Below, one piece after another: positions 1 through 7,726 of a DNA stretch of 12,855 bases. The DNA is from Saccoglossus kowalevskii (taxonomy: Eukaryota; Hemichordata; Enteropneusta; Harrimaniidae), in NCBI RefSeq assembly GCF_000003605.2, contig NW_003156752.1, forward strand, positions 112,945 through 125,799, read 5' to 3'. The notes under the pieces are model-generated. The model saw only the letters and a list, made by a program, of their open reading frames with translations, searched no databases and was not told where the DNA came from. The position numbers were made by a program, and so were the translations under genes. Each line of letters begins with the position of its first letter. The stretch's first letter is position 1.

Positions 1-30
1 GGTGTATCACCGAATTCAGTATCCATGATT

Positions 31-332
31 ACAGGGTGGTGGTCGTCGCGCTGCGCATGTGCGACATTTGTGTTGATAAACATTGGTTTTCCCACATTCC
101 AATGCGTTCTAATGGCAATCACAAGTATGAGATTTGATCTGGGTGCGACGTGCACTAATTACCGTCGGTGAATCCTTCGATACTTCACAATCACCTAAAA
201 TTACCTAATTAAAGCTTGGTAACGTTTCAGTTTGTACTTGTTGATCTGCGCAACTGCCAAAGTCGCCATATTTGTTTATATGACCCCCCATATATTTCGC
301 GCATGCGTGGCGCGACGACTACCGCCCTTTAA
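31..332 (-). repeat. MITE family A, copy 1 (TTAA-type terminal inverted repeats)
   Basis: Non-autonomous DNA-transposon-like element of about 300 bp. The right end reads ...CGCGACGACTACCGCCCTTTAA. The left end reads TTACAGGGTGGTGGTCGTCG, so the two ends are inverted repeats over roughly 38 bp, and both continue into a GCGCATG(T/C)GCGA block. The interior, including a CACTAATTACCG block and a TTAAAGCTTGGTAA block, matches the reverse complement of the copies at 11705-12070 and 12164-12444, so this copy lies in the opposite orientation. The TTAA at the ends suggests a TTAA target-site duplication of piggyBac type, with the left TTAA mutated to TTAC. No coding capacity is seen. The superfamily assignment is inference. 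Confidence 0.8.
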
Positions 333-903
333 CTAAAATAGTCTGAATATATTGCCTCAAGTTCAAGTTCGCTTAAAAACCTTGCAAATGTATTCCAACG
401 TCGCGGGGGAGGAGCAGTCGCACTTTTGTCTTTGTGGCGACAATCGAACAATACAGCACGTGGGGAAAGTTTATAGATGTCATCAATTGTACGAAAAATT
501 GACGTACTAGTATTCTGATTAGCGGCGTGCTATATTTATCACACAATCAACGCCCAGGTCACCTGCTGACCGTGGAGACGAAATCGAGGCAAAATTTATA
601 GACGGTTGTGGGGAGGTAGCGGCATCAGACCTCACTAACCTGTGTTGGGTTTGGAGCACCACGGAGGGCGCAACTCATGCGACTCGTCGGACTAGCGGGG
701 AAGGCAAGAGACCCACAACATTATAGAAAGTTCACCATGTCTCTGGTCCAAGGCCTATCACTAAAGTAATGATGATTCCTGTGCTATCCTTATAAGAATA
801 GACTTCCCCTGATTATTTAACTGTTGAAAAATCTGTGTGTTTTTTTTTTACTTTCGTATTTTCTGTGATCGCGGTGATTGTTAGAGGTTGATGTCATAAT
901 GAG
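333..903. other. Intergenic, no gene seen
   Basis: No convincing open reading frame, RNA gene or long repeat was recognised here. The stretch is mixed-composition non-coding DNA, with short GC-richer patches around 590-720. Confidence 0.5.
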
Positions 904-1035
904 CGGTTACGGTTACTGTTATGGTTACAGTTACGGTTACTGTTATTGTTATGGCTACTGTTACGGTTACTTTTACTGTTAGGTTATGGTTACAGTTACT
1001 GTTACGGTTACAGTTACGGTTACCGTTACGGTTAC
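904..1035. repeat. Degenerate GTTACN hexamer array
   Basis: About 22 consecutive units of a six-base repeat, mostly GGTTAC, AGTTAC and TGTTAC with variants such as GGTTAT and GGCTAC. The period slips at about 975-985, where an AGGTTATGG unit occurs. On the minus strand this creates a low-complexity reading frame rich in Asn/Thr/Val that is not a gene. The unit is not the animal telomere repeat TTAGGG. Its level of divergence suggests an old array rather than a recent expansion. Confidence 0.9.
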
Positions 1036-2110
1036 ACAAACAAACATGGCTCACGTTTTTTACATGATCCATCTTGCTCCCACGTGGTCATCAAAGAGGG
1101 TGCCTTTTAAGGAAAGATATATTAGAAGATTTTGTAAAATACAATGACTCCTTGGTAAGTCATAGGGGTCCATGCAAAAACTGAGGAGCCTCGTGAAAGG
1201 GGTTTATGCATTGAAAATGAAGAAAATCACATAGGTTTATTTATAGTTCGTTTTTTTATTTAAAAAAATCACAGCGTCACAGCTTTATCGATGTCATCAT
1301 TGTCGGATGATTTCGCATAATTTCAGTCCATCTATTGGTCAACTTCGAAAAATATTTTTTTCAGCTTTTTTTCATTGTTTACCCGCCAACTACAGCGGTA
1401 TATCAAATGCAAACCTTTCACCTAGGTTTCATCTTTTTTGATACACTCGGCAGTCGATCGCTGCGTTTTTTTACGCACGGGCAGACTGGATAGCTTTCGC
1501 TTACACATGTTGAGAGCTAGAGACAAGTGTGATGGATTCAACTCACTGTCGTGAGCTTTATAGAGCTATATCAATGGGCCGAGAAGTAAGTAAAGTCGCG
1601 ACTTGTCACCCCCGTAGACACCTTGAGTCAGGCCGACGTCACGCTTTGTGTCTCAGTAATTGACGGCCAGTAGGTGTTAAGTTGTCTCCATCAGCCCCTT
1701 AGCGACCAACTATAAACTAGTTGCTATGAAACATTTGTTCTTTTACCTCAAAACTGCCGGCAAATAGAATTTTTGGGAGCCATCCAACTGCTCGCCTCAG
1801 GCGCGGCTTAGCGAAAGGTCACTGCACTTTATTTTAGCTCAATTGGTGAGTTGAATGTAAATTATAGGAATAGTTGTTGGGTATACTTTTTACTGAATCA
1901 AATTCGAAAATAAACTCGGTGGCAGGAAATTGCGTGATATTGACAACGTTGGCAATTTTTATTTTATTTAAAAAACCTTAGCATATTAGCGAACAAAAGC
2001 AGAAAAATTTACAAACATTTCTTTAAATAAACTTTAGACTAGCAAACAGTCCCTCAACCGTATTTTTGATGTGTTTTTTTCAATAAAATAAAATATTATG
2101 TGAGTGTAAT
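1036..2110. other. Intergenic, no gene seen
   Basis: More than 1 kb with no supported gene. It is AT-rich with scattered poly-T runs and a few minor hairpins such as GCGTTTTTTTACGC near 1463. Nothing resembling a coding exon, tRNA or known mobile element was found. Confidence 0.5.
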
Positions 2111-2116
2111 AATGAC

Positions 2117-2146
2117 GAAAGTCGGGTTAAGGTGAAAGTCGGGTTA
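2117..2146 (+). repeat. Short direct repeat GAAAGTCGGGTTA x2
   Basis: The 13-base word GAAAGTCGGGTTA occurs at 2117-2129 and again at 2134-2146, a period of 17. It lies directly beside the left end of the MITE at 2150, so it may be a local duplication predating that insertion. Confidence 0.7.
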
Positions 2147-2149
2147 CTG

Positions 2150-2295
2150 TTAAAGTGGGAGGGTCGTCACCTACGCACGCACAGGAATTGAGTCTCAAGC
2201 GACGAAAACAACATGCACTAAAAGCGCAAAAGCTCGTGTTGTCAACACGCTATGGTCATCTGACGCATGCGCAGGTGACGACTCTCCTGCTTTAA
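2150..2295. repeat. Small MITE with TTAAAG...GTCGTCACCT ends
   Basis: The left end TTAAAGTGGGAGGGTCGTCA and the reverse complement of the right end, TTAAAGCAGGAGAGTCGTCA, match closely. The match then continues through CCT(A/G)CGCA(C/T)GC, giving a terminal inverted repeat of about 30 bp on a 146-bp element. The TTAA ends, the GTCGTC block and the GCGCATGCG block resemble the family A and B ends elsewhere in the window, so it is probably a distant member of the same group. The centre contains the small inverted pair CGTGTTGTCAACACG. There is no coding capacity. Confidence 0.75.
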
Positions 2296-2390
2296 AGTTT
2301 GAGTACAAAGGCAAGTACAACTCAAGCTTCGGACATTGTCTTATCTAGTTCTGTATGTCATATTCCTTTTGTAGTTCCCGGTGTTATTCG

Positions 2391-2645
2391 GGTGTTCGGG
2401 TTTTCGCCGAACCGCTGCAGTGAGTTTTCGGGTTTAAGTCGAACCACTGCAGTGGGTGATCGGGTCTTAGCCGAACTTGTGAAGTAGGTGTTCGGGTATT
2501 AGCCGAACTAGTGAAGTGGGTGTGTTCGGTCTTAGCCGAACTAGTAAAATGGGTGTTCGGTCTTAGCCGAACTAGTGAAGTGGGTGTTCGGGTCTTAGCC
2601 GAACTAGTGAAATGGGTGTTCGGGTCTTAGCCGAACTAGTGAAGA
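2391..2645 (+). repeat. 32-bp tandem minisatellite, 8 copies
   Basis: Eight head-to-tail units of about 32 bp. The typical unit runs TGTTCGGGTCTTAGCCGAAC and then TAGTGAAGTGGG. The first two units are the most diverged (CTGCAGTG in place of TAGTGAAG), and later units are nearly identical, which suggests recent expansion from the right-hand end. Each unit contains the inverted pair TTCGG...CCGAA and can form a small hairpin. The period is not a multiple of three, so the short reading frames crossing it are not credible proteins. The array ends about 84 bp from the tRNA gene. Confidence 0.92.
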
Positions 2646-2728
2646 GGAACGTATTGTTATATATGAGTTGTCTGAATCTATGGAAAACCAAAATATGACT
2701 ACTGGCCATTTTTTTCAAACAAAATAAT

Positions 2729-2801
2729 TGTTTCCGCCCGGGTTCGAACCGGGGACCTTTCGCGTGTGAGGCGAACGTGATAACCACTACACTACGAAAA
2801 C
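2729..2801 (-). tRNA. tRNA-Val (anticodon CAC)
   Basis: Reads valine into the GUG codon during translation. On the minus strand all four arms can be drawn. The acceptor stem is GTTTTCG with CGGAAAC, including one U-G wobble pair, followed by discriminator A. The anticodon stem TTCGC/GCGAA carries the loop CTCACAC with anticodon CAC at 2766-2768. The T arm is CCCGG-TTCGAAC-CCGGG. The D-arm region TAGTGTAGTGG is a good RNA polymerase III A box and GGTTCGAACC is a perfect B box. The CCA tail is not encoded, as expected in eukaryotes. A TTTT run a few bases downstream (complement of 2721-2724) is a plausible Pol III terminator. The sequence closely resembles animal tRNA-Val-CAC genes. No intron and no SINE-like tail were seen, so it looks like a genuine gene rather than a tRNA-derived SINE. 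Confidence 0.95.
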
Positions 2802-2873
2802 TGACATGCTTAGATAGGATGTTGTAGAATACTCAATTTAATAGTCAGTTGGCATTCCCACCGATTTTTTTCC

Positions 2874-2895
2874 AGGTCAAAAGGTCAAAAGGTCA
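2874..2895 (+). promoter_or_regulatory. Triple AGGTCA half-site (DR2 spacing)
   Basis: Three perfect AGGTCA hexamers at 2874-2879, 2882-2887 and 2890-2895, each separated by AA. This is the nuclear-receptor half-site in direct-repeat-2 spacing, one of the arrangements recognised by RAR/RXR heterodimers. A 17-base palindrome, TTTTAGGTCACCTAAAA, lies just downstream at 2913-2929 and contains a fourth AGGTCA. Whether this is a working element or a chance microsatellite with an 8-bp unit cannot be decided from sequence. It lies 3.7 kb upstream of the Hox start codon. Confidence 0.35.
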
Positions 2896-3140
2896 AATTA
2901 AGAAAATAAACTTTTTAGGTCACCTAAAATATATTAATGTTTCTGTTCAAGGTGCGATATTTTGTCTGTAACTTATTCCGCAAGTATACAGCGCCCTCTG
3001 TTGGCGGGTTGATTAAACCTGCAATACATGTTAGACTGCTTTCCTGAATGGAGGGCGACAAGGGTTATTTTTGTAAGCTGTAATCTTCGTAATAATGTAA
3101 TTTAAATAAATAAAAAACTTGAATTCGTAGACATGGGCAA

Positions 3141-3354
3141 GGTGTAAAATTAGCCGTGGTTTCGCGGCGTTTTGGGTCTGGAAAAGTAGTTTGCTTCGTC
3201 TGTCAATTATATCTCAGACTATTGATTGAGTCTGAGGTTATACACACATCATCTGTATACGTCCGGCTGTATACCGATGTGTTCATAATAGACTGACGAA
3301 GCAAAATACCTTTCCGGACTCAAAACGCCGCGAAAACACGGCTAGGTGTAAAAT
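3141..3354. repeat. 194-bp MITE with 10-bp target-site duplication
   Basis: The element occupies 3151-3344. Its ends TAGCCGTG...CACGGCTA begin imperfect terminal inverted repeats of about 45 bp that include TTTCGCGGCGTTTTG and TTTGCTTCGTC. It is flanked on both sides by GGTGTAAAAT (3141-3150 and 3345-3354), a 10-bp direct repeat that looks like a target-site duplication. Long inverted repeats with a 9-10 bp duplication are typical of Mutator-like (MULE) elements, so a non-autonomous MULE is the best guess. Nested hairpins occur inside: CTCAGACT...AGTCTGAG, and ACACATC...GATGTGT. Confidence 0.85.
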
Positions 3355-3936
3355 GTAATCAGCTATTTTATTCGTCTATAATTTGTACAAAAATCTTATT
3401 TTTTGTAAGCGTATAAAGCATTTCCACATTAAATGTCGCAATTCGTACAACATTCCCAATTTTGATTTTTAAATACAAGTTAACAATTATCTTACAAAAA
3501 TATAAAATTATCTGTAAAGTGTAAAAACCTATTTTTTTTATTGTAAATGGAACTTTCATTTTATTTACTGTAAAAACGTAAAATGCCTTTTTTTTATTTT
3601 ATGTAACCGGTACCAGCTATCCTCCCTTGTCCACCCGGATGCACAGGCGCTCGGAACGTTTCTTGGATAATAAAGAATGACCTAAAGTAGAATCGGCATA
3701 GTTAGTCATTTGCCGATACGTTCCCCTACCACTCATATAATAACACAAGGTAGGAAAGCGTTGACACCATGACATCGAAATTGTCCGAAAAATTGTAGAA
3801 ACTATCGATCGACTTGTATTACCTTTATTCGAACTAAAACGGGTTAAACCCTGTGAAAATCAAAACACCAGAGCAAAAAGGACAAATCCATCTACGCGGA
3901 TATTCTGAAGCAGAGACCCGAGCATGCGCACTTCCC

Positions 3937-4118
3937 AAACATGTACGCGCGTACTGCGTCATCAAAAACCGATGCAGATGTTTTTTTTTATATTGCGAAC
4001 TATTAGCAAATTTTTTATTTTCAGGAAAATTCAATTTAAAAATACAACATATAATGATACTAAATACTACAATACAATATTTAAATTTTGAGACTGTGCA
4101 GTACGCGCGTACATGTTT
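3937..4118. repeat. 182-bp inverted-repeat element with perfect 21-bp ends
   Basis: The 21 bases at 3937-3957 (AAACATGTACGCGCGTACTG plus C) are the exact reverse complement of 4098-4118. Each end also contains a self-complementary 12-mer, GTACGCGCGTAC. The interior is AT-rich and non-coding. No convincing target-site duplication is visible (left flank CTTCCC, right flank GAGTCC). Overlapping reading frames on both strands arise from this symmetry and show no protein similarity that I recognise. It may be a MITE or the core of a larger foldback. Confidence 0.8.
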
Positions 4119-4374
4119 GAGTCCCCAGATCTGTTGATAATGAGGCATTCGTATGCAAGGAATGTTTGCACCCCGGGGGTCCGACTTAAAGAATGATCTG
4201 GTACGCATATCTGTGAAAGAAAACGCGTTAAAAGGGTGTTTTTTTAAAAGAAAAGCACGTCAACTCGCGTTACGCGTTTAGGTTTACCATTTCAGTCAAA
4301 ATGGACAAAAAGGTGTCTTTTCCGGTACTGCCAACGTGATAAGGGTGGTTATTCTTTAAATAAGATTATCGTTC

Positions 4375-4926
4375 AAGGTAGAAGCCTACTCATAAATTAA
4401 AAAACCCAGAATTTATTCATTTTGCAACAAACTGTACTCCAAGGCAATAAGGCAAGGCAATAAGGATATTGACCTAAAAAAAGTTGGGTGTCACCAGCCT
4501 TTTTTTCGAGAAATTGATGGTTGTATTTTAGTGGAAAATCGCCATTTTGACACTATTATAACACTTTTACCACAGTTTTTATGGCAGAGATATTATGCAA
4601 ATATCTCAAAATCCAGCCTGGTGACATAGGCTGGAAAAATTATATATTGTTAATGATGGAGTACTTTTTGTTGTTCTAAATTATTTTAAAAATCTGAGTT
4701 TTAAAAAGTGTCAAAAAATGTCAAAACATTTTTCTTTAACATTGTGTTCTATGGAATTGTTCTAAAAATAGCAATTTTCAAAAAATATTAGGACGCGTTT
4801 CTCAAAATAAATAACTGGTGACCCCCAACTTTTTTTAGGTTAATATCCTTATATTACCTTGGAGTAAATTTTTTTGCAAAATGAATAAATTCTGGGATTT
4901 TAAATTTATGAGTAGGCTTCTACCTT
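4375..4926. repeat. 552-bp long-armed foldback element
   Basis: The left end AAGGTAGAAGCCTACTCATA and the right end, read in reverse complement, are the same for about 24 bases. Similarity continues through AGAATTTATTCATTTTGCAA, ACTCCAAGG, AAGGATATT and CCTAAAAAAAGTTGGG, then weaker blocks GAGAAA and GAAAAT. Each arm is therefore close to 200 bp, leaving a short AT-rich centre. The left arm has a small local duplication (CAAGGCAATAAGG, 4440-4464) absent from the right arm. No coding capacity and no certain target-site duplication were seen. It is best described as a foldback-type or long-TIR MITE. Confidence 0.85.
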
Positions 4927-5033
4927 AAGGAATTCAATGATCACAAAAACGAGAAAACCGTCCGGCCCCCTGGTTAACGACCCTCGATCACGCGCGATCA
5001 CGGCATATGACCAACCCGTGCTTGCACTGAAGG

Positions 5034-5101
5034 GTTAGAAAGCTCAAATATCGCGAGATCGGGCGCGAGTTCAAGGTGCGTGATCTTTTAGCTTTCTAAC
5101 A
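5034..5101. repeat. Hairpin GTTAGAAAGCT...AGCTTTCTAAC
   Basis: GTTAGAAAGCT at about 5034-5044 is the exact reverse complement of AGCTTTCTAAC at about 5090-5100. Partial pairing continues inward, with GATC-rich sequence on both sides. It lies between the foldback at 4375-4926 and the outer arm at 5161-5208 and may be part of that older element. Confidence 0.6.
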
Positions 5102-5208
5102 GTGAAAAGAGTGCGAAATTCTGACCTTTTGAAACGTGTTTAGGGTCATTTTGAAAACCCCTTTCACAGATATGGGTTCCAGGTAGTCGGACCCCCGGAG
5201 TTTGCACG

Positions 5209-5752
5209 CAAAAACTCGCCAAATATGGTCAAATTTCCTTGACGGATGGCCTATATCCCGTTAACTGTGAGATCTCGCGTATTGCTTGAAAGATGCTGAT
5301 CGAACGTCTACCGATTTTGATTTTGTCTTTGTTGTCAATAAATATACAATTATTATTATTATTATAAAAATTATTATTTGTATACGGCAGAAATGTGTTT
5401 TCACCCAAGAGCCTCTTTCTGAGTTAATGACCCGCCCAGAAGAAGTTGTGAGGGCGCCATACTTGAAAAGAAAAGAAGAACCGGTGAAATAGCCGAGGTC
5501 GAGGAAACAGCACAAACTTTGAAATAATTCTTTCCCAAATTGATATATGTTGCACATGTAGGGGCATTCTTGTTATACTGTTTAGAGGAGTTTAAACAAC
5601 TATCCGCAAAGTACCGTTTTCTGGGAGTTTTTTTGCCTTTGTTTCCACTGTGATCATGGTTGCCAGGGTGTGGAAATGCCCGGATGTCCAAAAATAGCAA
5701 GTAAATACAAGCTCCTAGGACAAATGGGCATGACATATATAGCACGGAAAAT
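5209..5752. other. Intergenic, no supported gene; ATT microsatellite inside
   Basis: Contains an ATT/TTA trinucleotide run at 5350-5379 and otherwise ordinary AT-rich sequence. Reading frames of 68-150 codons on both strands overlap each other. One of them starts inside the neighbouring MITE. None shows recognisable motifs or splice context, so no gene is called. Confidence 0.5.
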
Positions 5753-5863
5753 GCAGCGCGTCTTAGCATTTCATGTAAACAAACAATGTATTTCACACAC
5801 GCTGTGTAGGTCGTATGAGTTCCATATCGATCAGGGCGCGGCGGGACGACCACCGCCCTTTAA
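5753..5863 (-). repeat. MITE family B, copy 1 (5' end diverged)
   Basis: The right edge, GACGACCACCGCCCTTTAA, is the TTAA-type end. Read as reverse complement, the body shows GGAACTCA, ACA(G)CGTGTG, AAATAC, TTGTTTGTTTACATGAAA and GACGCG in the same order as the copy at 5983-6115. The far end (near 5753) no longer resembles the terminal inverted repeat, so this copy is truncated or heavily mutated there. Confidence 0.7.
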
Positions 5864-5982
5864 CCGTTGCAAATAACTATGGAAAAAAAACTTAGATATT
5901 TCGGGTGAATTCCCTGATCCCATAGCAATCTGTATGCACCTCAAACGAATATACTGAATATGCATTTATTCTTCACTGGATT

Positions 5983-6115
5983 TTAAAGGGTGGTGGTTGT
6001 CGCGCCGCGTTCTGTTCCATATAGAACTCACAGTGACGTATACAACGCGTGCAAAATACTTTATTTGCTTACATGAATTTCGAACACGCGTTGCTCGACG
6101 ACCGCCGCCCTTTAA
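5983..6115 (+). repeat. MITE family B, copy 2 (complete)
   Basis: A complete 133-bp element. The left end TTAAAGGGTGGTGGTTGTCG is the inverted counterpart of the right end CGACGACCGCCGCCCTTTAA. The ends are shared with family A, but the interior (GACGTATACAACGCGTGC, then TTTATTTGCTTACATGAA) differs. Flanking TTAA fits TTAA-targeted insertion. It lies 505 bp upstream of the Hox start codon and 120 bp from copy 1, in the opposite orientation. Confidence 0.85.
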
Positions 6116-6620
6116 TTTCGCTATTTTCACTGATAAATAAAATCCGCCAAAATATAATTATTGTATTCAAGTTGTCGCCACGAGTTTTGAAATATTGACC
6201 CACTAAAGCTACAAGGGCCTTAGCTCGGCTGAAGGTGAAGGCATTTAATTACCAAAATCAAAATAAAAAATATATATATCAGTTAAAATAAAATGTTTTA
6301 ATAGTGCTGCCACGGGAACCAACACAGACCGGCGAGTCGGGGTATCTCTTCTGCGCATGCGTAATATGCTTTGTAATAAAATGACCCATGTCACTAAAGT
6401 AAAAATAGTAATGACCAGACACGCAATACGTGTATGGCGTTATGAAATTCACCTCGCGTACTTCACCACTAGTGTGTCGTACCCGTTTCCTGTCACCACA
6501 ATTCAGCGCAAAAATAGAAAACCTACTAAGATACCCACCTGCGATTGTTGGTGTATCGATTCACTACATGTATAATGGGCTAATGTGTCATTTTGAAGGT
6601 ACACTCGGTGAATAACAACA
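6116..6620 (+). promoter_or_regulatory. Probable 5' flank and 5' UTR of the Hox gene
   Basis: This is the only sequence between the nearest upstream transposon and the Hox start, so the proximal promoter or untranslated exon should lie here unless a further upstream exon exists. TGCGCATGCGTA at 6352-6363 resembles an NRF-1 site. A TATAAT at 6571-6576 is a weak TATA candidate only 45 bp from the ATG, and no initiator is evident. The transcription start cannot be located from sequence. Short reading frames here have no recognisable content. Confidence 0.4.
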
Positions 6621-7044
6621 ATGCAACGAACACCTTTTGTTGATGTTATCTCCAGACCACGTATCCTTCCCAGGGAAAACGACTTCCTCTATCGCATTGG
6701 TTTGCCAGAGCCAGGCAGGCAGACCACACAACAAGAAGCACACCGGCTTTCCTCCCGAACTCCGGCGCCACAGCCGTTCACGCAGACAACTTTTCAAGTG
6801 CCCTCAGGCTGTAGAGACTGGGGCGCGTTGGATCCGATGCAACTTGGAATTAAAGTTAGTAGCGATGTCGTACACCTGAATACATCCGAACAGTCTGGGA
6901 CTTGGTACGCCTCGCCACTACAATTTGCTGATGGTGAGCGTACCACACATTTGAACCTGTGCGGCGTCGACACGACGCCATTGGACAGAAAACCGGGGAA
7001 GTTTACGCCGTTATACACGAGGTCGAAGTGTGAACTAGTTACAG
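6621..7044 (+). CDS. Posterior Hox protein, exon 1 (N-terminal region, residues 1-141 plus one base)
   Basis: First coding exon of a homeobox transcription factor acting in the nucleus. The start ATG at 6621 has A at -3 (acaacaATG), and an in-frame TGA at 6609-6611 rules out extension upstream within this exon. The exon ends at ACAG|GTAAAA, a good splice donor, after 141 codons and the first base of codon 142. This phase is exactly complemented by the exon at 10104. The encoded region is a typical Hox N terminus: low in structure, rich in Pro, Thr, Arg and Ser, with no domain I recognise. A TWYASPLQF stretch around residues 94-102 is the most motif-like part. Base composition is more GC-rich than the flanks, as expected for coding sequence. 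Another donor-like site, ATG|GTGAGC near 6931, exists but is less likely because the longer form keeps the reading phase. Confidence 0.85.
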
Positions 7045-7726
7045 GTAAAAACCGGGACATGTTGTCTAATATATTTTAAAAGTTCCAACAGAATATTTAT
7101 ATAAAAAAAACACATTTAGAAGTCACATTGTGTTTATTTATTTATTTTTGAAAAACATTTTAAAAAAGCAATTTCGGAAGAAAATTAAAGACCGACATGG
7201 TATATAACAGTCGCGGGCGGACACTCTCACCCACGAACCTTCAGGGAATGAATAAATTAAAATATTTTGACAGTACGACAGTTTACTTTTGCCGAGAAAA
7301 TGCGTTTCAAAAGTGCTGATATTCAAATTTGCCGAAACTGTGTGCATAATAAAATCACAATTATTGACTATTATGAGTAACGACGTATACAACGTGAGAT
7401 GCGGAACGGACACCGAGTAACGAGCATCGCATTACGGAAACATCGAGTTACAAAAATGACCACGCCCATATTTTATTTTGCGAAAGCACGTCCAAAATAT
7501 AACTCAGTGTCCAATCCAGTATAAAATCTAAAAAAAAATATTTATTTTGTTTAACGTTTTATGTCTTCCGGTTAATTAACATTCAAGTTAAAATTTGAAC
7601 GTTAAATAAAACAACAAATCTATGTTACCTGTAAATAGAAGTTCGGTTGAACATCGAGTTACAATTTGGGCGTGGTTTTGCAAAAGTGGACATGGTTTCT
7701 AAAATATTGGCGTGGTCATTTTTTTA

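Larger units (their letters stand above)
4165..5208. repeat. Outer inverted repeat enclosing a nested foldback
   Basis: The segment 4165-4219, with GGGGGTCCGACTT, ATCTGG and CATATCTGTGAAAG in order, recurs as its reverse complement at about 5161-5208. The right arm lacks a few bases in the middle. The arms are about 940 bp apart and enclose the separate 552-bp foldback at 4375-4926. This reads as an older inverted-repeat element interrupted by a younger insertion. The precise outer ends are not resolved. Confidence 0.65.

Noticed and set aside
904-1035. Interstitial telomere repeat
   Set aside because: The unit GTTACN does not match TTAGGG/CCCTAA in either orientation.
881-1072. 63-codon minus-strand frame rich in Asn, Thr and Val
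   Set aside because: It is a translation of the hexamer array and has no independent evidence.
2572-2787. 71-codon minus-strand frame covering the tRNA
   Set aside because: It runs through the tRNA gene and the 32-bp tandem repeat, so it is not coding.
2729-2801. tRNA-derived SINE instead of a tRNA gene
   Set aside because: All stems pair, the discriminator and both Pol III boxes are intact, and no SINE body or A/T-rich tail with duplication follows.
3834-4208. 124-codon minus-strand and 94-codon plus-strand frames
   Set aside because: They overlap each other across an inverted-repeat element whose symmetry produces mirrored frames. No motif or splice context was recognised.
5401-5853. 150-codon minus-strand frame
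   Set aside because: It begins inside MITE family B copy 1 and overlaps other frames. Apart from one hydrophobic patch, nothing suggests a protein family. It could be an exon fragment, but there is no support.
6571-6576. TATAAT as a Hox TATA box
   Set aside because: It lies only 45 bp from the ATG, is a poor match to TATAAA, and AT-rich DNA produces many such words. Kept only as a note in the promoter entry.
6637-7060. Alternative frames on both strands across Hox exon 1
   Set aside because: They are shadows. Only the 6621 frame joins in phase to the homeodomain exon.
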